Below, piece by piece: positions 50,886 to 59,461 of a DNA stretch of 64,000 bases. The position numbers were made by a program, and so were the translations under genes. The DNA comes from DTU032 sp964346175 (GTDB lineage Bacteria > Bacillota > Clostridia > Saccharofermentanales > DTU023): positions 33,459 through 97,458 of the forward strand of contig CAYFTG010000004.1 in NCBI GenBank assembly GCA_964346175.1, written 5' to 3'. Numbering within the stretch: position 1 is the first letter of the stretch; each line of letters opens with the position of its first letter. The notes beneath the pieces are model-generated. The model did no database searches. It worked only from the letters and a program-made list of their open reading frames with translations, and was not told the origin of the DNA.

Positions 50886-51842
50886 TTACTCCCAATCAGA
50901 TGTACTGATCATCCTCCGACGGCGCTCAGCTTTGCGCTTAGAGCTCCAGACGAAGAGGACCAGACCAACGATAGTAACAAGATAAGGAATCGCCGCTACC
51001 AAGAAAGACGAGACTCCTTGAATACCGGATACTCGGCTTTCTAAAGCTTGAGCAAATCCGAAAATCAATGAACTGAACATGGCTCCAACCGGCTGACCAC
51101 GTCCCATCGCTTCTGCTGCTAGTGCAATGAAACCGCGACCTGCGACCATACCGGTGTTCCAGCTTTGTGAGTAGTACATGGACATAAAGGCTCCGCCAAG
51201 ACCCGCTAAGGCACCTGACAAGATCAGCGCTGTATACTGAACGCGCTTGACAGAAATTCCGACAGATCGAGCGGCGTCACTGTTCTCACCCACGGCCCTA
51301 ATGTTCAGGCCGATAGGCGTGCGATTAAGCATAAAGCGTACGACGAAGACCAGAATAAAGGCTAGGTACGTCAAGACTGCATGACCGGAGAAGATCGGGC
51401 CAAGAATCGGTATGTCCTTTAAGAGGGGGATATTTACCGTGGGAATAAGAATATTGGGCGAGCTCAGTGAACTCGTGTTGCCCCTTAAACCCGTAAACAT
51501 ATAGAGCAGGAAGATCGTGCCTCCGTCCCCCAACATATTGACGGCGATACCTGTCAGGATAATATCAGTGCGCAGACGCAAGGCGAAGAAGCCCATCATC
51601 AGTCCAATCAGCATACCTACGATCACTGCACCTAAGACACCTACGATCCAACTCTGAGTCCAGTAGCTGATCAAGGTGCCGAAGAGGGCTGAAATCATCA
51701 TAATACCGTCCAAACCGATATTGGTTACTCCTGCCTTTTGTGCTATCACCGCTCCTAAAGCCGCAAAGAGAATGGGAGCAGTAATCCGAAAGATCGCAAA
51801 AACAAAGTCAGTTGTTAATACCGTACTTAAAAAACCGGACAT
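50886..51842 (-). CDS. nupQ: Nucleoside ABC transporter permease (NupQ-like)
   Basis: The second permease of a BMP-type nucleoside importer, 318 residues with about eight to ten helices. The block TNIGLDGIMMISALFG near residue 40 and the EAA-like region RAVGENSDAARSVGISVKRVQY are characteristic of this branch of the BPD_transp_2 family. Start ATG 51842 directly follows the previous stop and is preceded by AGGAGG. Confidence 0.9.
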   Translation of the reverse strand: MSGFLSTVLTTDFVFAIFRITAPILFAALGAVIAQKAGVTNIGLDGIMMISALFGTLISYWTQSWIVGVLGAVIVGMLIGLMMGFFALRLRTDIILTGIAVNMLGDGGTIFLLYMFTGLRGNTSSLSSPNILIPTVNIPLLKDIPILGPIFSGHAVLTYLAFILVFVVRFMLNRTPIGLNIRAVGENSDAARSVGISVKRVQYTALILSGALAGLGGAFMSMYYSQSWNTGMVAGRGFIALAAEAMGRGQPVGAMFSSLIFGFAQALESRVSGIQGVSSFLVAAIPYLVTIVGLVLFVWSSKRKAERRRRMISTSDWE

Positions 51843-52964
51843 TTATTTACCCTCCTGTACTGTTTCAGCTTCCAAGGCAGCCAGCTCATCCCTAGTGTTC
51901 TTAACCACCAGTTTCTGGCGTGCGCCGGCCAAGAACTGCTCAGCCGCAAAGAAGAGGAAGATTGAAGCTTGAATGATAGAAATCATTTCCGAAGGTACGT
52001 CGCTGTGTGTTGACATCAACTGACAGCCCCGGTTCAGATAGGCCAGGAAAAAAGCCGCGAAAGGAACAAAGGCGGGATTGTTTCTGGCCAGAATCGCAAT
52101 CGTAATTCCGGTCCAGCCGAAGCCGGGTAACTCTTTCCAGAGGAAAGTATTGTAGCGACCCAGAACTTCAATTGCGCCTCCCATACCGGAGAGGAAACCG
52201 CCGATGAACTGCGCCAGAACCAAAGTTGACATCACGTTCATGCCGGAGTACTTAGCGAAGTTTGGGTTGATACCAATCATGCGTACCTGATAACCCCAGC
52301 GTGTTCGGTACATAAAGATTGCGATGATCACCACAAAGACCAAGCCTACAATAAATCCGTAGGTTAAGCGGGAGCCACCTGATACCATCTGCGGGATCTT
52401 GGCAGTTTCCAGAAAAGGAAAGGTCTGCGTAGCACCTTTGGAGCGGTCTGCGAAAACGTTGTTTAAAAAATGCATAATCACATAGAGGACAACGTAGTTC
52501 AGCATCAGAGATGAGACCATTTCACTGGCTCCTACTCGAACACGCAGTAAGGCAGGAATCAGAGTGATCAAACCGCCGATCAAAGCACCCAGCAGCACAC
52601 TGACAACGGGATGAATTCCTGCAGGCATCGGTACATAGATACTAATCAGTGCGCCAACGAAGCCGCCGGCCAAAACAGCACCTTCTCCGCCGAGGTTAAA
52701 CATATCAGCTGAGAACATAACACAGACACCAAGGCCGGTGAACATTGTCGGTATCATCAAAGCCAGTATCTGGTACAGAGACTGAGGGCTGAAACTGGCA
52801 CTGTCACCATGGAAAGAAACTAGAGGTGCGACCAAGAGTTGTTTCAGCGCTTCAAATGGCTCGTCCGAGGCCAAGAAAATAAAGATTGCTGCAACTGCCA
52901 ATGCCAGCAAAATAGCAGCTAAGCCCCGCAAGATATTAAATGCGAGCATTCTTCGTTTATACAT
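51843..52964 (-). CDS. nupP: Nucleoside ABC transporter permease (NupP-like)
   Basis: First permease of the nucleoside importer, 373 residues with about ten helices. The segment FNLGGEGAVLAGGFVGA is the typical loop of the family, and GINPNFAKYSGMNV is the ATPase-contact region. It overlaps the ATPase gene by 8 bases; ATG 52964 lies behind GAGGCGG. Confidence 0.9.
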   Translation of the reverse strand: MYKRRMLAFNILRGLAAILLALAVAAIFIFLASDEPFEALKQLLVAPLVSFHGDSASFSPQSLYQILALMIPTMFTGLGVCVMFSADMFNLGGEGAVLAGGFVGALISIYVPMPAGIHPVVSVLLGALIGGLITLIPALLRVRVGASEMVSSLMLNYVVLYVIMHFLNNVFADRSKGATQTFPFLETAKIPQMVSGGSRLTYGFIVGLVFVVIIAIFMYRTRWGYQVRMIGINPNFAKYSGMNVMSTLVLAQFIGGFLSGMGGAIEVLGRYNTFLWKELPGFGWTGITIAILARNNPAFVPFAAFFLAYLNRGCQLMSTHSDVPSEMISIIQASIFLFFAAEQFLAGARQKLVVKNTRDELAALEAETVQEGK

Positions 52965-54537
52965 ACGCCGCCTCCTCTATTTTCTCATCATCTTGTCTTC
53001 TCAGACCCAGCATGTACTCACCCATAACTTCGTCGGTCACAGTATCCGTATCATCGAAACAGGCCACGATTTCTCCACCATAAAAGATCAGCAGCCGGTC
53101 GGACATCTCCATAACTTCACTCAGATCTGCAGAGACCAACAGCACGGCAGCACCTTCGCGGCTGAGTTCGACCAGTCGTTTACGAATGAATTCCGTCGCA
53201 CCGACGTCGATACCGCGTGTGGGCTGATCGGCTATGATCAGATCCGGATCACTGGAGAACTCTCGTGCAACGACCACTTTCTGAATATTTCCACCCGAAA
53301 GCATCTCAACTTCCTGTGACTGGTTCCTAGCTACTATGCGATACTCTTGGATCAGCTTATCGGTGTCTTCGTAGATTTTTTTCGTCTTGAAAAAGGGGCC
53401 GCTATTGTATTTTTTGGCTGCGAAACGATCCGCAATAATATTGTCCGTGATGCTTCCTCGAGCGGCAATACCGTAGAGCATGCGGTCTTCGGGGATCAAA
53501 GAAACGCCCTTGCGGCGGATCTCTCTTTGACCTAAACCCAGAATGCTCTCGTCGTTGACCGTCACCTCTCCAGTGTGCGCCTCGCGCAAACCGAAGAGTA
53601 TGTCTACGAGCTCTCGTTGTCCGTTGCCTTCAACACCGGCAATACCTACTATCTCGCCTGCGCGCACATTAAAGGAAACATTATTTAATACGAGTTTGTT
53701 CCATTCGTTAGTGTGAGAAACATCATTAACAGCTAGAACAACCTCTTTGGGTTGGGCTTCATCTTTTTCCAACTGCAAAACAACATCACGTCCTACCATC
53801 AGACGGGATATTTCCTGCTCACTTATATGCGCAGTCTCGTAGACGCCCATTGAACGTCCTCCACGCATAATAGTCATTCGCTCTGTGAGCTCTTTGATTT
53901 CATTTAGGCGATGTGAAATAAAGATGATGGTAAAGCCCTCGTCGCGCAAATTATGCAGCTCGTGGAAAAGCTCTACCGTTTCGTTTGATGTTAATACCGC
54001 TGTAGGTTCATCCAGAATTAGGATTCTTGCTCCGCGCAAGAGAGCCTTCAAAATTTCAACCTTCTGTTTCATACCTACAGGGATATCCATGACGCGCTTT
54101 TCTGCGTCAATCTTAAAATGATAGCGTTCTGCTATCTCATTGGTCATTCTGACAGCTTCATCGTAATCTATGGCAATGCCTTTTTTAGGTGGCATACCCA
54201 GCACCATATTCTCAGCCACAGTCAAACTTGGTACAAGCATCAGATGTTGGTGAACCATCCCAATACCCTGCTTGATTGCTTCTGCCGGAGATGACAGTTC
54301 GCTCTTCTCTCCATTGATGAAAATATCGCCCACTGTTGGCTGTTCCATGCCAAAAAGCATCTTGACAAGTGTAGATTTGCCGGCTCCATTCTCACCAATC
54401 AGTGCATGTATTTCGCCTTTACGAACCGAAAAATCAACATTGCGATTCGCTGCGATTCCGTTGGGATATACCTTGGAGATTCCTCTCATATCAACAGCGA
54501 GCTCCACATCCCGAGCCGTTTTCTCAGCAGCACTCAT
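52957..54537 (-). CDS. nupO: Nucleoside ABC transporter ATPase (NupO-like)
   Basis: A 526-residue protein with two fused ABC ATPase domains of the RbsA/YufO type. Domain 1 has GENGAGKSTLVKMLFGMEQP (Walker A) and ILILDEPTAVLT. Domain 2 has the altered Walker A region GVEGNGQRELVDILFG, LSGGNIQKVVVAREF and LIIADQPTRGIDVGA. It energises the two permeases. The second domain's changed P-loop is normal for the family. ATG 54537 follows GGAGAGGAG. A hairpin separates it from the binding protein gene. Confidence 0.92.
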   Translation of the reverse strand: MSAAEKTARDVELAVDMRGISKVYPNGIAANRNVDFSVRKGEIHALIGENGAGKSTLVKMLFGMEQPTVGDIFINGEKSELSSPAEAIKQGIGMVHQHLMLVPSLTVAENMVLGMPPKKGIAIDYDEAVRMTNEIAERYHFKIDAEKRVMDIPVGMKQKVEILKALLRGARILILDEPTAVLTSNETVELFHELHNLRDEGFTIIFISHRLNEIKELTERMTIMRGGRSMGVYETAHISEQEISRLMVGRDVVLQLEKDEAQPKEVVLAVNDVSHTNEWNKLVLNNVSFNVRAGEIVGIAGVEGNGQRELVDILFGLREAHTGEVTVNDESILGLGQREIRRKGVSLIPEDRMLYGIAARGSITDNIIADRFAAKKYNSGPFFKTKKIYEDTDKLIQEYRIVARNQSQEVEMLSGGNIQKVVVAREFSSDPDLIIADQPTRGIDVGATEFIRKRLVELSREGAAVLLVSADLSEVMEMSDRLLIFYGGEIVACFDDTDTVTDEVMGEYMLGLRRQDDEKIEEAAYV

Positions 54538-54577
54538 CGGCTTCTCCTCTCCTCCACTTCTTCAGTTTCATAATGGC

Positions 54578-54598
54578 GGATGGTCAAATTGACCATCC
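54578..54598 (-). other. Intercistronic hairpin between bmp and nupO
   Basis: GGATGGT and ACCATCC form a 7-bp stem with a CAAATTG loop, and the flanks ATGG/CCAT could extend it. Such a hairpin after a binding-protein gene commonly makes it more abundant than the downstream transporter parts. Confidence 0.6.
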
Positions 54599-54640
54599 AC
54601 CATGAAACATCCGCTTTTATGGAATATTTAGTTTATTGTC

Positions 54641-55813
54641 TTATGGTTGCAGTGAATCTCTCAATTCTTCGACGGCACCGGTCTCATCACCAATAGCTGT
54701 TGGGACTTCGATCTCGCCATTGACGATTCCTTCTTCTGCAGCCTGAACAAGTGCTTTAACTTCATCAGGTGCATATGTGTCGAAGTTTTTGTCAGTCACG
54801 ATGCCGACTCCGCCTTCGGTAATCCCGAGCAGCAGGTCTTCACCGTAGTGTTCACGCCCGGCATCCAGCTCATCAAAGAACCAGATAATGGAATTGCCGA
54901 TGTTTTTAAGTCCGCTGGTCAATGTGATTGAAGCCAACTCATCAGAGAAGGTCAGCTCTTGGTCAGAGTCTACGCCGATGAACCATGCTTTTCCGGTTTC
55001 AAGTGCGGCTTCAGCGGCACCATTACCGGAGTTGCCTGCAACGCCCCAGATAATGTCAGCATTGTTGTCGTTGATCATGGAGATGGCCAATTCTTTTGCT
55101 CTGGCCGGGTCTACGTAGCTGTTGACGTAACGGGTATCTACTTTGACGTCTTCATTAGAATACTGAGCACCTAAGAGGAAGCCATACAAGAAGTCATTGA
55201 TAACCGGGCTGTCAACGCCGCCGACAAATCCGAGTACATTGTCTTCATTGATTTTATCGAGGCTGGTTTCCTGTGTCATTGCTCCTGCAAAGACGCCGAC
55301 TAAATAACCCATGTCGTTTTGCTTGTAATTGATGTTTACGATATTGTCGCCTACACCGGCTGAGTCGTAAATCAAATACTTCTGATCAGGGTATTCAGCA
55401 GCTACTTCATTCAGGTAGTCGGGCATTTGGTAGGTTCCGCAGATAATGAGATCATATTGCCCTGATTCAGACACTTCATATAAAGTGCTGAGCCACTGGG
55501 GTTGATCTTCATCAGCGCCGCCCATTTCGATGGTGCGATAGGTAATGCGGCCGGCTGCTTCTAGTTCTGCCAATCCTGCTTCTGCCGAGTCGAAGAAAGA
55601 TCTGTCGCCGAGAGTTCCGTTAACCAAGTTAACGACATTAAACACTTCGTCTTCAGGCTCTTCCGGGTCTACCGGCTCTTCGGGATCGGTTACACCAGGC
55701 TCATCTGTTTCCTGAGCGGGATCCGTCGTTTCCGGTGGTTCTGAAGGTGCACATGACACCAACATCGTCACTGCTAAAAGCAGGCTCAGAACTGTCAATA
55801 AAATTTTTCTCAT
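54641..55813 (-). CDS. nupN: BMP family nucleoside-binding lipoprotein
   Basis: The extracytoplasmic substrate receptor of the importer. A lipoprotein signal ends in LLVSC-type lipobox (TMLVSC, Cys21). A Pro/Glu/Thr-rich linker follows, and then the BMP/PnrA domain with DRSFFDSAEAGLAEL, LVGVFAGAMTQET, GFVGGVDSPVINDFLYGF and WFIGVDSDQE. Homologues (PnrA of Treponema, NupN of Bacillus) bind purine nucleosides. Length 390. ATG 55813 follows AAGGAGG. First gene of a six-gene operon (plus the broken ArsC-like gene). Confidence 0.92.
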   Translation of the reverse strand: MRKILLTVLSLLLAVTMLVSCAPSEPPETTDPAQETDEPGVTDPEEPVDPEEPEDEVFNVVNLVNGTLGDRSFFDSAEAGLAELEAAGRITYRTIEMGGADEDQPQWLSTLYEVSESGQYDLIICGTYQMPDYLNEVAAEYPDQKYLIYDSAGVGDNIVNINYKQNDMGYLVGVFAGAMTQETSLDKINEDNVLGFVGGVDSPVINDFLYGFLLGAQYSNEDVKVDTRYVNSYVDPARAKELAISMINDNNADIIWGVAGNSGNGAAEAALETGKAWFIGVDSDQELTFSDELASITLTSGLKNIGNSIIWFFDELDAGREHYGEDLLLGITEGGVGIVTDKNFDTYAPDEVKALVQAAEEGIVNGEIEVPTAIGDETGAVEELRDSLQP

Positions 55814-55826
55814 TTTTTCCTCCTTG

Positions 55827-55898
55827 AAATTGCATTTGAAAAACTTTTACTTGCAATTTACATTACAATTAGTATAAACAACTAAATTCCCTTGTCAA
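55827..55898 (-). promoter_or_regulatory. Promoter of the nucleoside operon with leader inverted repeat
   Basis: On the minus strand TTGACA (55893-55898), 16 bases, TATACT (55871-55876). Downstream in the leader, AAATTGCA (55827-55834) and TGCAATTT (55852-55859) form an 8-bp inverted repeat with a 17-base spacer, a candidate repressor site or hairpin. No purine riboswitch core is present. Confidence 0.7.
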
Positions 55899-56006
55899 TT
55901 AAGGTTTTAAAATATGCCACATGCTACATAATGATAGCTATATAAGTAATATAAGAAGTAGTATCATTATGATGTAATTTAGTAAAAATAGAAGGAATTT
56001 TTAGAA

Positions 56007-56597
56007 ATGGAAAAACTACTGTTTGTCGATTCATGCATTCGTCGGGAGGAATCTCGCACAAAGAAAGCCGCCGATTATCTGATGCAAAAGCTGGAAGTCA
56101 CCGGTAAGTATGAGATTGAGTCGCTATGTTTGATGGATGAACCTCTTGTTTATCTGAGCGGAGATTTCTTTCAACAACGTGAACGTCTGCTCGCAGAAGG
56201 CCAGCGAAATCATCGGCGCTTTGATTATGCGCATCAGTTCGCTCAGGCCGACCTCATTGTCATTGCAGCCCCTTTTTGGGATCTGGGCTTCCCTGCTCTG
56301 CTAAAAACTTATATTGAGAATGTTTCGGTCGATGGTATTACTTTTTATGCGGATGCAGAAGGTTGCCACGGCATGTCGAAGGGGCGGCACCTGATCTTCG
56401 TCACCACCCGAGGTGGAGACTATGAGGATACGCCTTTGGAAATGGGCTCTCGTTATATGGAGGCTTTAGCTGTATTCTTCGGTATTGATGACTACAGTTG
56501 TCTTTTTGCAGAAGGCTTGGACGGCGAAGGCAACGATCCTGATGCACTGATGCAAGAGTTCTTTGCAGAAATCGACCGCTTCGTAGCCACTTTCTGA
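56007..56597 (+). CDS. NAD(P)H-dependent oxidoreductase, flavodoxin-like fold (AzoR/MdaB-like)
   Basis: A 196-residue FMN protein. The first strand and phosphate loop region is LLFVDSCIRREESRTKKAA, and the central IVIAAPFWDLGFPALLKTYIE is the hallmark of the quinone/azo reductase group. VTTRGGDYEDTPLEMG forms the flavin-side loop. Likely reduces quinones, azo or nitro compounds; the substrate is unspecified. ATG 56007 follows AAGGAA. Confidence 0.88.
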   Translation: MEKLLFVDSCIRREESRTKKAADYLMQKLEVTGKYEIESLCLMDEPLVYLSGDFFQQRERLLAEGQRNHRRFDYAHQFAQADLIVIAAPFWDLGFPALLKTYIENVSVDGITFYADAEGCHGMSKGRHLIFVTTRGGDYEDTPLEMGSRYMEALAVFFGIDDYSCLFAEGLDGEGNDPDALMQEFFAEIDRFVATF

Positions 56598-56599
56598 TT

Positions 56600-56791
56600 G
56601 TGTCAGTGTTCGAGTTGCGTGATGAACTTGATGCCCTGAGTGTTTTAGTGATGGACGATAACGATGATCCTACGGCAGAAACCTTTTATACAGTAGCCAC
56701 TCGCAAGGGTGGCTTTTTATATGCCGGAAAGCCTAGCGGCCTTGACGCCGCCTTAGATGCGGTGATAACCGTGAAAAGTGTCGGTATGTGA
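56600..56791 (+). CDS. Small hypothetical protein (63 aa)
   Basis: I do not recognise this protein. It starts with GTG two bases after the oxidoreductase stop and could be translated by coupling, as no ribosome site is visible. The sequence is acidic in the middle (VMDDNDDPTAE) and ends with YAGKPSGLDAALDAVITV. Codon use resembles the neighbours, and the frame fills the space up to the convergent GNAT gene, which supports it as real. No membrane segment or cysteine pair. Confidence 0.5.
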   Translation: MSVFELRDELDALSVLVMDDNDDPTAETFYTVATRKGGFLYAGKPSGLDAALDAVITVKSVGM

Positions 56792-56799
56792 ACTTATTG

Positions 56800-57321
56800 C
56801 TAAAGATCCAAACTCATGTAGTCTGCTGGGTAGTAAATGCCCTCTAACTTATAGAAGTGGTCCAGTGTTGCGAATTTTTTGAAACCAAATTTTTCATAAA
56901 GAGAGATAGCTCGCTTATTTTCAGACAAAACTTCCAAAGTAATCAACTCGACCTCGAGCGTGCGGGCAAAATCGATCATGTGCTGCATCAAAGCAGAGCC
57001 AATCCCCTGCCGCCAATGGCTCATTTTCACGCTGAGAGCTATATTGGCGCGATGTTGCGTGCGTTTCCTAGCATATGATTGTATTGTAGCGTTACCCACT
57101 ATCTCAGCACCGTCAAGAGCAAGATATATTTTTGAGCGTTTGGAGCTCTGCATGGACTCTAGAAAGCGTCGCTCTTCCTCCACGCTAAAGGGAATGCCCT
57201 CCGGACCAAATGTAAGGTTATGAGTCTCCGAACCGATCTGTCTGGTGTACTCCAAAAGATCTGCGGCATCCTCCGGTTTGGCTTCCCTAATAATAAAGCT
57301 TTCTCCAGCATTCCTAGGCAT
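56800..57321 (-). CDS. GNAT family N-acetyltransferase
   Basis: A 173-residue acetyltransferase. Acetyl-CoA binding is shown by WRQGIGSALMQHMIDFAR (motif A, Q/RxxGxG/A) and the later LEVLSENKRAISLYEKFGF (motif B). The N-terminal IREAKPEDAADLLEYTRQIG is the usual first strand and helix. It resembles RimI/RimJ-type or small-molecule acetyltransferases, and the acceptor is unknown. ATG 57321 follows AGGAG. Confidence 0.88.
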   Translation of the reverse strand: MPRNAGESFIIREAKPEDAADLLEYTRQIGSETHNLTFGPEGIPFSVEEERRFLESMQSSKRSKIYLALDGAEIVGNATIQSYARKRTQHRANIALSVKMSHWRQGIGSALMQHMIDFARTLEVELITLEVLSENKRAISLYEKFGFKKFATLDHFYKLEGIYYPADYMSLDL

Positions 57322-57343
57322 TCATTCTCCTCCGTCTATTAGC

Positions 57344-57384
57344 AGTCAAGTTTCGTGCCAAGTCAAGTTTCGTGCCAGGCACAA
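57344..57384 (+). repeat. 17-bp tandem repeat joined to a GTGCCAGGCAC palindrome
   Basis: AGTCAAGTTTCGTGCCA occurs twice without a gap (57344-57360, 57361-57377). The second copy continues into GGCAC, completing a GTGCC-A-GGCAC palindrome. Bases 57365-57384 are the exact inverse complement of 58446-58465, so the genes between are bracketed by inverted copies. Confidence 0.9.
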
Positions 57385-57404
57385 AATATGAATACACACG
57401 TCAA

Positions 57405-57644
57405 CTAAAGATTAAACAATGCGATTTTTTCTGAGCGTCTTAGTTGTTTGATAGCAAATTCTCTACTCAGTGCTTCCTCTTTACTCGCAAACTCTTCCAC
57501 ATACCTTAACTTTACCGGACATCTGCCGCGAGTATACTTCGCTCCTATTCCGGAATTATGCTCTTCCAGTCTTCTTTCAATATTTGTCGTCCAGCCTGTA
57601 TAAAGCGTATTATCACTACATTCCAGAATATAAACATAATTCAC
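57405..57644 (-). CDS. GIY-YIG nuclease superfamily protein (UPF0213/YhbQ-like)
   Basis: A compact 79-residue GIY-YIG endonuclease domain. The signature is YVYILECSDNTLYTGWT (YVYIL...LYTGWT for GIY...YIG), with RRLEEHNSG and KYTRGRCPVKL following, and the conserved Glu in SKEEALSREFAIKQL. These small stand-alone proteins are widespread and their role, perhaps in DNA repair, is unclear. GTG 57644 follows GAGGATTAAGATCC. It is downstream of the CDGSH gene, 5 bases after its stop. Confidence 0.88.
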   Translation of the reverse strand: MNYVYILECSDNTLYTGWTTNIERRLEEHNSGIGAKYTRGRCPVKLRYVEEFASKEEALSREFAIKQLRRSEKIALFNL

Positions 57645-57649
57645 GGATC

Positions 57650-58372
57650 TTAATCCTCAGACTGCTCATCAAGCTCAACTAATCCGTCTATATATTTTAC
57701 CCTGATATGTTGACCATCGCAAAACGGCATATTTTTGGATTTCCCACACCTGCACAAGGTGATTCTATTTCTCACCTCATAAGTATCCCCATCAGCAGAA
57801 ACAATCGGAATCCCGCCCTTCACCGACAAAGGTCCACTCACTCCCATTTCCGGATCTTGCAACACTTCAATCGTAGGCTCATACTCCGTTTCGATCTCTT
57901 TGCCATCCTCATCAGTCAACACCAGTCTTCCTGATGGGCACTGACAGGCTGCCTTGATCGCCTCTTCGCGCATCTCGTCACCATCATCAGTCATCTCCAC
58001 CAGCTCCCAAGCGTCCCCGGCCTCACGATGGCAGAACCTAGCATAAGCACAACGGCCATCATCGTACAACTCCATGTCCGGCCCCAGGATTCTTTGCTTA
58101 ACTCGATCTATATAATCGTCTTTAGATGCTGTTTCAGTACCATCGAAGTTTTCATTTATATGTCGCCCATCACAAAAAGGCGGATTCTCAGATTTGCCAC
58201 AACGACAGAGAGTATATGTATTTGTTTGAGGCCACTCGCGACCATCCTCATAAATATAACTCTTTTCCCCATGCGGAGTGATTATCTTTTCAACTAAAGG
58301 CACGTTCCCCGTTACAACATAAGGACCGTCTTTAATAATTTTGATTTGTGGATTTCTTCCCTTATCGCTCAT
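57650..58372 (-). CDS. CDGSH-type iron-sulfur protein with two CDGSH motifs and a middle ferredoxin-like domain
   Basis: A 240-residue protein. It contains two copies of the CDGSH motif: CRCGKSENPPFCDGRH (about residues 53-68) and CRCGKSKNMPFCDGQH (about residues 204-219), each with the C-x-C...C-x3-H ligands of a [2Fe-2S] cluster. Between them, ARFCHREAGDAWELV and AACQCPSGRL match the divergent mono-cluster Fer4_19-type domain. The combination suggests an electron-transfer or redox-sensing protein. ATG 58372 follows AGAGGTG. It pairs with the GIY-YIG gene, and the two are bracketed by inverted repeats. Confidence 0.88.
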   Translation of the reverse strand: MSDKGRNPQIKIIKDGPYVVTGNVPLVEKIITPHGEKSYIYEDGREWPQTNTYTLCRCGKSENPPFCDGRHINENFDGTETASKDDYIDRVKQRILGPDMELYDDGRCAYARFCHREAGDAWELVEMTDDGDEMREEAIKAACQCPSGRLVLTDEDGKEIETEYEPTIEVLQDPEMGVSGPLSVKGGIPIVSADGDTYEVRNRITLCRCGKSKNMPFCDGQHIRVKYIDGLVELDEQSED

Positions 58373-58445
58373 TATTTCACCTCTTAATTTAATAAAAACA
58401 TGCAAATAAACATAAATATCCTAACAGAGATAAGAGTGGAAAGAA

Positions 58446-58465
58446 TTGTGCCTGGCACGAAACTT
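58446..58465 (-). repeat. Inverted copy of the GTGCCTGGCAC repeat
   Basis: Twenty bases that are the exact inverse complement of 57365-57384, with GTGCC-T-GGCAC at its centre. The segment between the copies is 1061 bases. The element resembles REP/RAYT-type palindromes that occur between genes in many bacteria. Confidence 0.85.
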
Positions 58466-58533
58466 TCTGCAATCACTATAATCGCTTATAATAAAAAGCA
58501 TTTATAGCTCATATCAAAGGGAAGGAGACAAAA

Positions 58534-59313
58534 ATGCTTAATATTTACTTTATAGATCACAGCGGTTTTCTAGTAGAACTAGAGAATGTCGTACTGATTT
58601 TTGATTTTTTCCAAGATCCTGCTCAAGTATTATCCCTGTTTAGTAAGTGCAAGAAACCCTTTGTCTTTTTCGTATCCCACTCACACGCAGATCACTGGAA
58701 CCGGGAAATCTTAAACTTCAAAACCAACGCCTCTATCTATTACATCTTAGACAGTAGCTGCGACAGCAAAGAACTCCGCCAGAGAGCCACAAATAGCAAT
58801 CGTGAAATCATCCTTGTCCAACCTGGAGATTTGCTGCAAGATCATCTGCACGACATACCCTCCTTGCTCAGACTTTATGTCTTTGCATCTACAGATGAAG
58901 GTTCATCCTTCCTCCTAATGAGCACGGAAGGAAGCTTCATCCATCTAGGTGATCTCAATGACTGGGATTGGCAGGATGAAGATTCCGAACAAATGGAAGC
59001 CGACTATAAGGCTGAGCTGCTGAAGATGGCTGCAACTTGGGCTGCACTAAATCAAGATGAAAGCTTACCTGCGAAGTCCAAGCACCTACGCCTGAGCTTC
59101 GTACCCGTTGACAAGCGGCTCGAAGAAATGGCCCTAAAGGGTGCACTCACTTTCCTCGATTATTTGCAACCTGAATACCTACTTCCTATGCACCTGAGTG
59201 GAGGCATTGAACTGCCGCGAAAACTTGCAAACACCCTGATACAACAGGGACTCGCTAATACAACGCAAATAATAGAACTGACAAAACCTGGCCAAGCCAT
59301 CAATCTAACTTGA
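58534..59313 (+). CDS. MBL-fold metallo-hydrolase
   Basis: A 259-residue metallo-beta-lactamase-fold protein. The metal motif is VSHSHADHWNRE (HxHxDH), preceded by the HSGFLVEL strand and followed by IHLGDLNDWDW. The late LLPMHLSGG gives the last His. It resembles the RomA/UlaG-like branch of small cytoplasmic hydrolases. Substrate unknown. ATG 58534 follows GGAAGGAG. A terminator follows, so it is monocistronic. Confidence 0.85.
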   Translation: MLNIYFIDHSGFLVELENVVLIFDFFQDPAQVLSLFSKCKKPFVFFVSHSHADHWNREILNFKTNASIYYILDSSCDSKELRQRATNSNREIILVQPGDLLQDHLHDIPSLLRLYVFASTDEGSSFLLMSTEGSFIHLGDLNDWDWQDEDSEQMEADYKAELLKMAATWAALNQDESLPAKSKHLRLSFVPVDKRLEEMALKGALTFLDYLQPEYLLPMHLSGGIELPRKLANTLIQQGLANTTQIIELTKPGQAINLT

Positions 59314-59352
59314 CATTATGTTGCCCGACGGCAACGCAATATGAATAAAAAA

Positions 59353-59397
59353 CACACCATCTAGGATTACACTTATTCCTAGATGGTGTGCTTTTTT
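59353..59397 (+). terminator. Terminator after the MBL-fold gene
   Basis: CACACCATCTAGGA (59353-59366) pairs with TCCTAGATGGTGTG (59377-59390) as a 14-bp stem, then CTTTTTTG. Confidence 0.92.
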
Positions 59398-59461
59398 GTG
59401 CGGTACTTAAACAAGATAGTCTATGCTAGGATTAGATAAAACACTAGAAAGGTTTACCTTT

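Noticed and set aside
55814..56006. Purine riboswitch upstream of the nucleoside operon
   Set aside because: The conserved purine-aptamer loops are missing; the leader shows only an 8-bp inverted repeat.
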